The notes under the pieces are model-generated. The model made no database searches and was not told the DNA's origin. It saw only the letters and a program-made list of their open reading frames with translations. From Deltaproteobacteria bacterium HGW-Deltaproteobacteria-8 (lineage in GTDB: Bacteria; Desulfobacterota; Desulfovibrionia; Desulfovibrionales; Desulfovibrionaceae): a stretch of DNA of 64,000 nucleotides. The stretch covers positions 65,946 to 129,945 of the forward strand of contig PHAR01000003.1 of NCBI GenBank assembly GCA_002840405.1. Reading direction: 5' to 3'. This document shows, in pieces, positions 44,594 to 53,120 of the stretch. The position numbers and the translations under genes are program-made. Position 1 is the stretch's first letter; each line of letters starts with the position of its first letter.

Positions 44594-45673
44594 TCACTGC
44601 TGCTTCGAAAGCCAGCCCTTGCGCCGGAAGAACAGCAGCATGCCCGTCACCGAGCAGGCCATGACCCCGAGCACGACGAAGTAGCCGTACTGGGTCTCCA
44701 GCTCCGGCATGTGCCGGAAGTTCATGCCGTAGAGCGAGGCCAGGAAGCTTAAGGGGATGAAGATGGTGGAGATCATGGTCAGCACCTTCATGGTCTCGTT
44801 GAGCTTCAGGCTGACGTTGGAGAGGTACAGGTCGAGCATGCCGGAGAGCATGTCGCGGAAGGTCTCCACCGTGTCCATGACCTGGATGGTGTGGTCGTAC
44901 AGGTCGCGCAGGTAGACGATGGTGGAGTCCTCGATGAGCGGCGTGCCGCCCTTGTCCAGCCGGGCCAGCACCTCGCGCAGGGGCCAGATGAACCGGCGCA
45001 GGAACAGGGCCTCGCGCCGCAGGCCGTGGATGGTCTCCAGCTCGCCCGGGGTGGGCGATGCCAAGAGCGCCTCCTCCACCTCCTCGATGTCCTCGCCCAT
45101 GCGCTCCAGCACCACGAAATAGTTGTCCACCACGGCGTCGATGAGGCCGTACATGAGGTAGTCTGGCCCGCTCTTGGCCAGCTTGCCGCTGCCGGCCAGA
45201 AGCCTTTTGCGCACCTCGCCGAACACGTCCCCGCCGCCCTTCTCCTGGAAGGTCAAAAGGGTGTTCTTCTTCAGCACGAAGCTGACCTGCTCGTCTTCGA
45301 TGGTGCGCATCTCCTCGTTGTAGCGCAGCATCTTGAGCACCACGAAGAGCGCGCCGTCCAGTTCGTCCAGCTTGGGCCGCTGGCCGGTGTGGGCGATGTC
45401 CTCCAACACCAGGGGGTGCAGATGGAAGACGGCTCCCAGCCGCGTGAGGATGTCCGGGTCGTGCAGGCCGTCCAGGTTGATCCAGGTCAGGCCCGGGGCG
45501 TCCACATAGACCGCGCAGGCCTCGGGGCTGTCGGGCCTGGTCTGGCGCACGCCCTCCTCGCCGAGGTGGATGACCTCCAGGGTCACGGCCTTGGTCTGGT
45601 CGCGGCCCACGTAGGTGACGGTGCCGGGGGGCAGGCCCTTCTTGCTGATGCGGCGGTGCAGGGACTCGAACAT
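44594..45673 (-). CDS. corA: CorA-family magnesium/cobalt transporter
   Basis: A 359-residue protein starting MFESLHRRISKKG. The soluble alpha/beta domain (~1-290) is followed by two C-terminal membrane helices with the YGMNF signature loop. It forms a pentameric divalent cation channel. The open frame extends upstream to 45919, but that extension is an RHS core relic (45812-45889) plus filler and is not part of CorA. A GGAGG-like site lies just upstream of ATG 45673. Confidence 0.93.
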   Translation of the reverse strand: MFESLHRRISKKGLPPGTVTYVGRDQTKAVTLEVIHLGEEGVRQTRPDSPEACAVYVDAPGLTWINLDGLHDPDILTRLGAVFHLHPLVLEDIAHTGQRPKLDELDGALFVVLKMLRYNEEMRTIEDEQVSFVLKKNTLLTFQEKGGGDVFGEVRKRLLAGSGKLAKSGPDYLMYGLIDAVVDNYFVVLERMGEDIEEVEEALLASPTPGELETIHGLRREALFLRRFIWPLREVLARLDKGGTPLIEDSTIVYLRDLYDHTIQVMDTVETFRDMLSGMLDLYLSNVSLKLNETMKVLTMISTIFIPLSFLASLYGMNFRHMPELETQYGYFVVLGVMACSVTGMLLFFRRKGWLSKQQ

Positions 45674-46142
45674 GGGAGGCCTCCAGAAAGGTGCGGCGGG
45701 CCGGGGGGAACACCGGCCCATGCCGGTGATCATAGCCGGGAATGCCGGGTGCGTACAGGGGCGGGAGCAAGGATGCGGAGGGGAGATCAACGGCGAAAGG
45801 GCAGGGGGCCGGGACGCGCCGGTGTCGGCGTTGGAGTCGCGCCAGACGAGGCGCGTCAGCCCGGCGCCCGGGTCATGCAGGTCCCGGAGTGACGTCATGC
45901 GCTGTTGCGCAACACCCATGAAATCCCAGAAGGGGGCATGCTGTGGTGTCGCATTGCCCGCACAACATGGCCGAAAATAGTGGCAAGAACCGGCGGCGTG
46001 CCGAGCTGGTCACAGAGCTTTCGCTTGGCGCGCGGCTACAGGTCCGCAGGCAAGCACCTGTTGCTGGCTGGTAAAACGGCAAGACCCCTGTTGGCAGGGT
46101 TTGGGGGCAGTGCCTCTGGCGGCCAGGGGCAGTTTCTTCGCC
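45674..46142. other. Gene-poor region with an RHS relic
   Basis: About 470 bases between corA and a small zinc-ribbon gene. Apart from the RHS relic at 45812-45889 and a GCCTCTGGCGGCC module at ~46112, I see nothing convincing. The remaining short ORFs lack protein-like features. Confidence 0.5.
45812..45889 (-). pseudogene. RHS core relic
   Basis: Translation on the minus strand gives LRDLHDPGAGLTRLVWRDSN then ADTGAS, clearly the same core-end motif as LHDQDTGLTRFVWRDYDADTGRF at 3-71. No RHS frame continues on either side. It lies about 45 kb from the RHS gene at the window start, in reverse orientation, and is fused in frame upstream of corA without being part of it. Confidence 0.8.
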
Positions 46143-46352
46143 CTAGCCCTGTCGCTGGAAGGTCAGTTCCGGCAGCATGGCCCAGGCGGGCGCTGGCGGG
46201 ACCAAGGCGGCGGGTTTCGTGCCCATGGCGGTGGCTCTGCCGGGCGCCAGGCGGGCCAGGCAGGCCGCGCACAGGGTGCCGTCAGAGTCTTCGAAGAGGT
46301 GGTCGGTGCGGTTGATGTGAAGGCCGCAAGCGGCGCAGCGGTGGCGGATCAT
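46143..46352 (-). CDS. Small protein with a CxxC zinc-ribbon-like motif
   Basis: A 69-residue protein starting MIRHRCAACGLHINRTD. Two CxxC pairs (CAAC near residue 6 and CAAC near residue 29) could bind one zinc ion. The C-terminal part is Ala/Pro-rich. GGGAGG lies five bases before the ATG. No family is recognised. It is divergent from selD. Confidence 0.55.
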   Translation of the reverse strand: MIRHRCAACGLHINRTDHLFEDSDGTLCAACLARLAPGRATAMGTKPAALVPPAPAWAMLPELTFQRQG

Positions 46353-46502
46353 ACGTCCCTCCCGCGTGTGTCTGTACACGCAGTTCAGATCCATGCATCT
46401 CTCGTGCCTCGGACATTCTTATCGGCCGCTTATTGGAACAACTTATGGGCGGCAGCGAAGTTCCTGCTTGGCGAGGTTGGGGAGTTCTGCTAGCGTTCGA
46501 GC

Positions 46503-47582
46503 ATGCAGACACCCACAGATGATCCGGCAACACCGCAAAAGGTCCGGCTGACCCAGGGCGTGCGCGCCGCGGGTTGAGCCGCCAAGGTGGCTCCAGGGGA
46601 CCTGGAGCGGATACTCTCTGGCCTGGTGACGGGCCAGGACGAACGCATTCTCTCAGGGCCGCGCGGCGGCAACGAGGACGCGGTGGTGGTGCGCTTTCCT
46701 CCCGGCATGGCCCTGGTGCAGACCGTCGATTTCCTGACTCCCGTGGTGGACGACCCCTACCATTTCGGCCAGATCGCCGCCGCCAATTCCTTGTCCGACG
46801 TCTATGCCGTGGGCGGCGAGCCGCTGACGGCCATGAACGTGTGCTGCTTCCCGGCGCGCAGCATGCCGCCGGAGGTCCTGGGGGCCATCCTCAAGGGCGG
46901 GCTGTCGAAGATCCATGAGGCCGGGGCCGTGCTCTGCGGCGGCCACAGCGTGGAGGACACGGAGATCAAGTACGGGCTGTCCGTGTCCGGCGTGGTTCAC
47001 CCGGAAAAGATTTCCACCAACCGTGGGCTCAAGGTCGGCGACGCGCTGCTCCTGACCAAGCCCATCGGCACCGGGGTGCTGGCCACGGCGGTGAAGGCTG
47101 CCCGGCCCGGCGCGGAAAAATATGAGGAGCTGATCCTGCACTGGTGCGCCCGGCTCAACCGGGGCGGGGCCATGGTCATCCGCGAACTGGGGCTCAAGGC
47201 CTCAACGGACGTGACGGGCTTCGGCCTGGGCGGGCACCTGCTGGAAATGGCCCAGGCGAGCGGGGTGTGCGCCGAGCTCGACCTGGCGGCCGTGCCCTTC
47301 TTTCCCGAGGCCCTGGAGCAGGCGGCGCTGGGGTTTCTGCCTGCGGGCAGCGTGTGCAACCGCAACCACTACCGGCCGCGCACGCACCTCTCCCCTGGCC
47401 TGGAGGACCTGCGCGTGGCGCTGGTTTTCGACGCCCAGACTTCGGGCGGGCTCATCCTGGGCGTGCCGCAGGGTCAGCTGGCCCAGGCCCAGGCCATGCT
47501 CCAGGCCTCGGGCGACCTGTCCGTGTGCATCGGCCGCGTGGTGCAGGCCCAGCCCGGCGGCCCGGCCCTGACCATCGTCTAG
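46503..47582 (+). CDS. selD: Selenide, water dikinase, itself a selenoprotein (in-frame UGA at 46575-46577)
   Basis: A 359-residue protein if UGA at codon 25 is read as selenocysteine. The frame from ATG 46503 reads QKVRLTQGVRAAG-Sec-AAKVAPGDLERIL, exactly where SelD has its essential Cys/Sec followed by a Lys. Downstream, the AIRS-type ATP domain is complete (GGNEDAVVVRF, TVDFLTPVVDDPY, LSDVYAVGG, GGHSVEDTEIKYG, STDVTGFGLGGHLLEMA). The enzyme makes selenophosphate for selenocysteine and selenouridine synthesis. Starting after the UGA at 46587 would delete the catalytic residue and the conserved N terminus. A hairpin at 46591-46607 fits a bacterial SECIS. Convergent with the photolyase gene. 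Confidence 0.95.
46591..46607 (+). promoter_or_regulatory. Candidate bacterial SECIS hairpin in selD
   Basis: Perfect 7-bp stem CTCCAGG/CCTGGAG with a GGA loop, starting 13 bases after the UGA. The loop G residues lie about 21 bases downstream of UGA, within the range used by SelB in bacterial selenoprotein mRNAs. Confidence 0.7.
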
Positions 47583-47595
47583 GCTCCACGCCTCT

Positions 47596-48930
47596 TTATC
47601 CCACGCCCCAGCGCCGCACAAAGGCGGCCACATCGAACTTCCGGCGCGCGCCGGAAAGCGTCATGCTGCGCACGGTTCCAAACACCGGGCGCTCCGGCCA
47701 GGGCCGGTCGTGCACCCCGCCGAGGCTCCAGGCGATCCCCGCGTACCCGTTCACGTCGCGACCGTCCAAAGACAGCGTGTCATTCAGCCGCAGGCAGCGC
47801 GCAAGCGCCGTGGCCGCGTCCGGCGACCACAAGAGCACCTGCTTGGCCCAGTACATGCGCAGCCAGCCGTGCATGTGCCCGGTGGCGAGCAGCTGCCGCT
47901 GCGCCGCGTTCCACAGCGGGTCCGGGGTTTCACCCGCTTCAAGCTCGGCGTCGCTGGCCAGGTGCGGGCGCGCATCATTCCTGTGCTTGTCCAGCGTGGC
48001 CGTGGCCCAGGCCGGGAAGGCAGCGGGCGTGTCGTAGTCCGGGGTGTGCAGGCAGAAGTTCTCGGCCAGCTCACGCCGGACCATGAGCTGCTCCAGGAAG
48101 GCGTCGCGGGCTTCCGGCTGCACGTTTTTGGCCGCCAGCACGGAGAGGGCCACGCGCTGGGCGGAAAGCTGGCCGAAGTGCAGGTACGGGGAGAGCAGCG
48201 ACGCGGCAGGCTCCAGCGGCGTGTTGCGGTCGTCGGCGTAGCGCGGCAGGCCTTCGCGCAGAAAGGCGTCGAGCCGGACGCGGGCTGCGGCCTCGCCGGG
48301 CCGGAAAGCGGCAGGCGGCGCGCCGAACTCGGTAAGCAGGCCGTCCCAGTCCGCACGCGGCAGGGGCGTTGGCCATGCAAGGGCCGGCGCGGGCAGGGGC
48401 GGAAACTCGTCCAGGAATTCCGGCAGCAGGCGGTGGATCTTGGGCCGCAGGGTGCGGGCCATGTACTCGCGCTTGTCCGAGGCCACGTGCGCGGGCACGA
48501 CATTGCGGCCATCCACCTCGAGGACCGGAACGTCCAGCCGGGGCAGGGCCTGGGCCAGCCAGGCGCGCTTGGTTTTGGTCGGGTCCGCGTCGGCGAGCAC
48601 CAGCCCGGCGCCCACGCTGCGCACGAACTCCGGCACCGCGCGGCCCGGTTCCCCGCGCAGCAGGGCCAGGGGAATGCCCAGAGCCTCAAGCTCCCGCGCC
48701 GTCTCGCGCAGGCCGTGGACCAGAAAGGCGAAGTGCTCGGGCCGGGCCGGGCCAAAGGCTCGCGCCAGGCAGACCACCACGCAGAACGCTTGCCCGCGCT
48801 CGCGAGCCAGTTCCGCGGCGTGGAGGAGCGCCCAGTTGTCGGCCGCGCGGAACTCCCGGTGCATCCAGTAGACCACCGGGCCAGGTTGTTGTGGTCTGTT
48901 GTGGATGAGGCGGACGCGGGCGGGATGCAT
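47596..48930 (-). CDS. phr: Class II deoxyribodipyrimidine photolyase
   Basis: A 444-residue protein with class II signatures: VYWMHREFRAADNWAL near the N terminus, MVRRELAENFCLHTPDYDT, DPLWNAAQRQLLATGHMHG, RMYWAKQVLLWS, LDGRDVNGYAGIAWSLGGVHD and GARRKFD. It repairs UV-induced cyclobutane pyrimidine dimers using light and FAD. AAGGAG precedes ATG 48930. It is convergent with selD, with 13 bases between stop codons. Confidence 0.95.
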   Translation of the reverse strand: MHPARVRLIHNRPQQPGPVVYWMHREFRAADNWALLHAAELARERGQAFCVVVCLARAFGPARPEHFAFLVHGLRETARELEALGIPLALLRGEPGRAVPEFVRSVGAGLVLADADPTKTKRAWLAQALPRLDVPVLEVDGRNVVPAHVASDKREYMARTLRPKIHRLLPEFLDEFPPLPAPALAWPTPLPRADWDGLLTEFGAPPAAFRPGEAAARVRLDAFLREGLPRYADDRNTPLEPAASLLSPYLHFGQLSAQRVALSVLAAKNVQPEARDAFLEQLMVRRELAENFCLHTPDYDTPAAFPAWATATLDKHRNDARPHLASDAELEAGETPDPLWNAAQRQLLATGHMHGWLRMYWAKQVLLWSPDAATALARCLRLNDTLSLDGRDVNGYAGIAWSLGGVHDRPWPERPVFGTVRSMTLSGARRKFDVAAFVRRWGVG

Positions 48931-48952
48931 GGGCGCTCCTTGGGAGAGAGGG

Positions 48953-49150
48953 GCCTCCGGCGGCTTGGGGCCTGGGATGCCTCCGGCGGCCAAAGGGCCT
49001 GAGGCCCTCTGGACTCCCCATTTGGCGGCGAATTCTGCGGCGGCAACCGCCGCGGAATTCGCCGCGAACAAATGAGGGGGTTCGGGGGAAATCATTTCCC
49101 CCGGCGGGGTCCAGGGGTGGAACCCCTGGACAATGGGGTCTGGGGGCGGC
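48953..49150. repeat. Composite hairpin repeat downstream of the sigma-54 activator gene
   Basis: Two GCCTCCGGCGGC cores, an AGGGCCTGAGGCCCT palindrome, a 19-bp-stem hairpin at 49025-49065 framed by CATTTG and CAAATG, then GGGGAAATCATTTCCCC and CCAGGGGTGGAACCCCTGG-type hairpins. The order of modules matches 63121-63271. It probably terminates the activator gene. Confidence 0.8.
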
Positions 49151-49159
49151 GCCCCTGGA

Positions 49160-50761
49160 CTAGACCACTTCCAGTCCTTGTTCGCGGTACTCGTTGAGCT
49201 TGTTGCGCAGGGTGCGCACGGAGATGCCGAGCAGCTGGGCGGCCAGGGTGCGGTTGCCGCTGGTCTCGTCCAGGCTTTTGAGGATGAGCTGCTTCTCCAT
49301 CTCGTGCAGGGGCATGACCGAGAGGGCCTCGCGCAGGGTGGCCGGGGGCTGGCCCGAACCCGCGCTGGCCGGGCCGGGAGCCTGTCCAGTAGGCAGGGGC
49401 GCGGGTGCGGCGTCGCCCGCCACCTCGGACGCGGCGGGCACCTCGGGCACGTCGATGCCCCAGGTGTCGCCATCGAGCAAAAAGTGCCGCTGCTGGATGG
49501 GATTGCCCTGGGCCAGGAGCACGGCGCGCTCCATGAGGTTCTGCAGTTCGCGCACGTTGCCCGGCCAATCGTAGCTGGCCAGCCAGGTCCGGGCGTCCTC
49601 GGCAAAGGCTTGCGGGCCCATGCCGTAGGCCATGGCGTACTTGGCGGCGAAATAGTCGGCCAGGAGCAGCACGTCTTCGCCGCGCTCGAAAAGGGCGGGC
49701 AGGCGCAGGGGGATGACGTTCAGGCGGTAGAACAGGTCCTGGCGGAACTTGCCCTCGCGCACGGTCTGGTCGAGGTCGCGGTTGGTGGTGGCCAGCACGC
49801 GCACGTCCACGCTGATGGTCTCGACTCCGCCCACGCGGTCGATCTCGCCCTCTTGCAGCACGCGCAACAGCTTGGCCTGCAGGGCCAGGTCCATCTCGGT
49901 GATCTCGTCGAGCAGGATGGTGCCGCCCTGGGCCAGCTCGAATTTGCCGAGCTTGCGGTTGATGGCCCCGGTGAAGGCGCCCTTTTCGTGGCCGAAGAGC
50001 TCGCTCTCCAGCAGGTGCTCGGGCAGGGCCGCGCAGTTGATGGCCACAAAGGGCTCGCGCGCGCGGTCGGAATTGTGGTGGATGAAGCGGGCGAACATCT
50101 CCTTGCCGGTGCCGCTGGGGCCGGAGATGAGCACCGTGGCCTTGGACCGGGCCACCTGCCTGGCCAGGGCCAGCACGCGCTGCACGGCCGGGTGCCGCCC
50201 GATGATCTGGAAGCGCCCGGCGGCGGATTCCGGCCCGGAAGAGGTGGCCGTGGCCCCGGCGGCCAGGGAGGCGTTGGAGGCCAGGCGCGAGGGGCCCTGC
50301 CCGGCCAGGCCGTGGCCCGTGACGTTCTGGGGGGACGCATTGGAGAGCACGCGCGGGGCGGACGGGCGCGGGGCGGCTTTGGGCGCGGGCTCCGGGGTTG
50401 CCTCGGGCAGCAGGAGGCTGATCTTTTCCCAGCTCAGGGGCTCCAGCCAGTAGTCCTGCGCGCCGAGCTCCAGATACTTCTGGGCTTCCTCGGCCAACCC
50501 GGCGCGGGAGAAGATGATGACCGGAGGCACGTCCTCGCCTTTGGCCGAGAGTTCGGCCAGGCGCGAGAGCAGGGCCTCGGCGGCGTAGCCGGGCAGCGCA
50601 GGGCGCGAGAAAATGATGGCCGTGGGCGAACGCTTGAGGAAGGCCATGGCGGAGGTCAGGCCATCGGCAACGCCCGCCTGCACCCCGGCATCGCGCAGGG
50701 CTGGGAAGATGCCGCTGACGGACTGCGGCTCGGCGAGGAAGAGAATCGTCCGCTCGGACAT
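49160..50761 (-). CDS. Sigma-54-dependent activator with pseudo-receiver (FlrC/FlbD-like)
   Basis: A 533-residue protein. The N-terminal ~115 residues have a receiver-like fold but lack the acidic pair and the phospho-acceptor Asp (AIIFSRPALPG takes its place). A Pro/Ala-rich linker leads to a complete AAA+ domain (GPSGTGKEMFAR, GHEKGAFTGA, LLDEITEMD, DWPGNVRELQNL) and a Fis-type helix-turn-helix (NRTLAAQLLGISVRTLRNKL). The GAFTGA loop shows that it activates sigma-54 RNA polymerase. The HTH wording is typical of flagellar FlrC/FlbD regulators, but no flagellar gene is near. In-frame starts at 50782 (ATG) and 50788 (GTG) are possible. Confidence 0.88.
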   Translation of the reverse strand: MSERTILFLAEPQSVSGIFPALRDAGVQAGVADGLTSAMAFLKRSPTAIIFSRPALPGYAAEALLSRLAELSAKGEDVPPVIIFSRAGLAEEAQKYLELGAQDYWLEPLSWEKISLLLPEATPEPAPKAAPRPSAPRVLSNASPQNVTGHGLAGQGPSRLASNASLAAGATATSSGPESAAGRFQIIGRHPAVQRVLALARQVARSKATVLISGPSGTGKEMFARFIHHNSDRAREPFVAINCAALPEHLLESELFGHEKGAFTGAINRKLGKFELAQGGTILLDEITEMDLALQAKLLRVLQEGEIDRVGGVETISVDVRVLATTNRDLDQTVREGKFRQDLFYRLNVIPLRLPALFERGEDVLLLADYFAAKYAMAYGMGPQAFAEDARTWLASYDWPGNVRELQNLMERAVLLAQGNPIQQRHFLLDGDTWGIDVPEVPAASEVAGDAAPAPLPTGQAPGPASAGSGQPPATLREALSVMPLHEMEKQLILKSLDETSGNRTLAAQLLGISVRTLRNKLNEYREQGLEVV

Positions 50762-50918
50762 AGCCTCTAGTTGTAGCCTCATCCGCACAGATTATCAATA
50801 GATTGATTGCCGGGGCCGCAGAGGGGGGGGCGCCGGGGAGAGCCGCGATTGTCGAGGCCCGCCGCAAGCTTGCCGGGGCAGGCCGCGTCTGGTAGGCCTT
50901 TTTGCGAGGGAGAGCCGC

Positions 50919-53120
50919 GTGCCGCACAGCATTCCAGTCCTTTGTTATCACAACGTGAGCCGGGCCGACGGGCACACGCCGGAGCGCTTCGCCGAGCACC
51001 TGGCCGCCATCCGCGACGCGGGTTACCGGACGATTTCCGCGCGCGAGCTGGTGGCCTGCCTGCGCGGCGAAGCTCCCACGCCCGCCAAGGCCTGCGTGCT
51101 CACCTTCGACGACTGCCACCTGTCCAACTGGACCATGGCCGCGCCGCTGCTCGCCAAGTATGGCATGACCGGCGTGTTCTTCTGCGTCACGGATTTCATC
51201 AGCACCGGCGACAAACGCCCCCAGCTGGCCCCCGAAGAGGGTGGCCCGGAGCTTCTGAGCGCCCCGGAGTCCTTCCGCCGCGCGCTGGATGCCGGAGACC
51301 TGTCGCAGTTCATGAACGAGGCCGAGCTCAAGGCCCTGATCCAGGACTTCGGCTGCGAGGTTTACGGCCACAGCGCCCGGCACCAGGGGGCCTTCCGCAG
51401 CCTCATCAAGACCGCAAGCCTGGCTGACGCGCACGCCCACTGGAGCGCCTGGGGCATCTACACCCAACAACAACGCCAGGCCGCGCAGGCCAGCGACCTG
51501 CCGCAGTTCGAGACCGGCAGCGCCTACACCTACAACGGCTATTGGCCGACCCTCCCCGCAACGGAAGGAAGTGCAGAGGCCGGAGGCGGCCTCTACTACC
51601 GCCGCCGCACGGACGCCGAGCGCCGGGCCTTCTGCCTGGAGGACTTCAAGCGCTGCCTTGAGCGCATCCGGGACATCAACGGATATGGGGATGAGCAGTA
51701 TTTCTGCTGGCCCTGGGGCCAGTACGACGCGTTGTCCGAGTCCTGCCTGCGCGAGGCCGGGTTCACGGCGGCCTTCACCCTGGAGCGCAGCGCCAACACG
51801 CGCGGCACCAACCCCCTGCGCATCCACCGGATAGGGGTCGGCAAGACCAAGGACGGGGCCTGGGTGCAGAGCCGCCTGCGCATGTACGCTGGCAGCCTTT
51901 CCGCGCGCCTGTTCTTCAAGTATCTGCGCAAGCGGCCGGAGATCAAAAGCGTGCTGTACATGACCGACTCGGACAAGCTCTCCGGCGGCAGCAGGCAGAT
52001 GGTCAACAACATCCTGGGCATGCGCGCAAGCGGCCTGCGCGTCACCGCGGTGATCCCGCCGGGCTCGGAGATCTCCACGGCCCTTGCGCCGCTCACCACA
52101 GGCGACAACCCCGTTGAGGTGGTGGAGTTCGGGGGCTTTAGGCAGTACGTGCGCGCGGCCTCCTTTGTGGCCGCTCTGGCCCGGCGCGTGGAGGCCGACG
52201 TGGTGCACACCTTCCACGCCAGGGCCTACAAGAGCGCGGCCTTGGCCAAGCTTAAGGGCGCGCGCTTCAGCCTGTTCGTCAACCGTGGGGTCATCTTCCC
52301 ACCCAACACCATCTTTGCCCTCTACTGCCTGGCGGCGGCGGGGGTGACCGTGAACTCGCTCACCTGCGCTTCGGTGCTGCGCACTTACCAGGTGCCGCAA
52401 AACCGGCTCAGGCTGGTGTACAACTCCTTCCTGCCGGAAGAAGGCGCGCTTCCGCCCGAGCGTCAGGCCCGCAAGAAGCGCGGGGTGCGCGTGCTCTACG
52501 TGGGCAACGAGGCTCCCGCGAAAGGCTTTGACGTGTTCCTGCGCATGGCCGCCGAGCTGGTGGCGCGCCGCGTGCGCGATGTCGAGTTCGTGGCCGTCGG
52601 GGTGCGCAACATGCGGCCCTTTGAGGAGCTGCTGACCCCAGCCCTGCGCCTGCGCCTGCGCGTGGCCGGGCACCTGCCCCATGACGGCGTGCTGCGCGAG
52701 CTCATGGACGCGGACATCTTGGTGCTGCCCTCGCGCCAGGAGAGCCTGCCCAACGCGCTGCTGGAGGGTTTCGCCTGCTCCCTGCCCGCCGTGGTCACCG
52801 ACGTGGGCGGCATGCCCGAGCTGGTGCACGACGGGGTCAACGGCCTCGTGCGGTCCTCGGGCGACGCGGTCGGCCTGGCCGACGCCGTGGCCAGGCTTGC
52901 CGACGACCCGGGCCTGCGCCTGCGCATGGGCCGCATCAACCGGCTGCTGGTGGCCCGGCACCTCAGCAACGCGGCCAAGACGCTCACGCTGTTGCGCGTG
53001 TATTTCGGCGAGGCCCTGTTCGAGCCCCTGCCCATCGAAAACCTGGCGCGGCAGGTGGCAACGGAAATATCCCTCACAGGCTTGCAGGAGGGCGCGCCGT
53101 GCACGCACAGCAAGGCCTGA
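50919..53120 (+). CDS. Polysaccharide deacetylase-glycosyltransferase (GT4) fusion
   Basis: A 733-residue protein. Residues ~1-320 are a NodB/CE4 deacetylase with metal-binding Asp64-Asp65 (LTFDDC) and His151/His155 (GHSARH), plus CWPWGQYD. Residues ~345-720 are a GT-B family 4 glycosyltransferase with SGGSRQMVNNIL, LYVGNEAPAKGFD and the EX7E motif (RQESLPNALLEGFA). One chain could both deacetylate and extend a surface glycan; substrate unknown. GTG start at 50919 with GAGGGAGAG upstream. The following GT2 gene overlaps it by 22 bases. Confidence 0.88.
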   Translation: MPHSIPVLCYHNVSRADGHTPERFAEHLAAIRDAGYRTISARELVACLRGEAPTPAKACVLTFDDCHLSNWTMAAPLLAKYGMTGVFFCVTDFISTGDKRPQLAPEEGGPELLSAPESFRRALDAGDLSQFMNEAELKALIQDFGCEVYGHSARHQGAFRSLIKTASLADAHAHWSAWGIYTQQQRQAAQASDLPQFETGSAYTYNGYWPTLPATEGSAEAGGGLYYRRRTDAERRAFCLEDFKRCLERIRDINGYGDEQYFCWPWGQYDALSESCLREAGFTAAFTLERSANTRGTNPLRIHRIGVGKTKDGAWVQSRLRMYAGSLSARLFFKYLRKRPEIKSVLYMTDSDKLSGGSRQMVNNILGMRASGLRVTAVIPPGSEISTALAPLTTGDNPVEVVEFGGFRQYVRAASFVAALARRVEADVVHTFHARAYKSAALAKLKGARFSLFVNRGVIFPPNTIFALYCLAAAGVTVNSLTCASVLRTYQVPQNRLRLVYNSFLPEEGALPPERQARKKRGVRVLYVGNEAPAKGFDVFLRMAAELVARRVRDVEFVAVGVRNMRPFEELLTPALRLRLRVAGHLPHDGVLRELMDADILVLPSRQESLPNALLEGFACSLPAVVTDVGGMPELVHDGVNGLVRSSGDAVGLADAVARLADDPGLRLRMGRINRLLVARHLSNAAKTLTLLRVYFGEALFEPLPIENLARQVATEISLTGLQEGAPCTHSKA

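Noticed and set aside
45674-45919. N-terminal extension of CorA
   Set aside because: The extension is an RHS core fragment plus Pro-rich filler; CorA proteins begin near ATG 45673, which has a ribosome binding site.
46587-47582. selD as a 331-residue protein starting after the TGA
   Set aside because: That start would lose the catalytic residue and conserved N-terminal segment; the upstream frame through UGA restores the family consensus exactly.
49092-53108. A 1338-codon open frame on the minus strand
   Set aside because: It runs antisense to the deacetylase-GT4 fusion and then through a wrong frame of the sigma-54 activator. No domain is recognisable in it.
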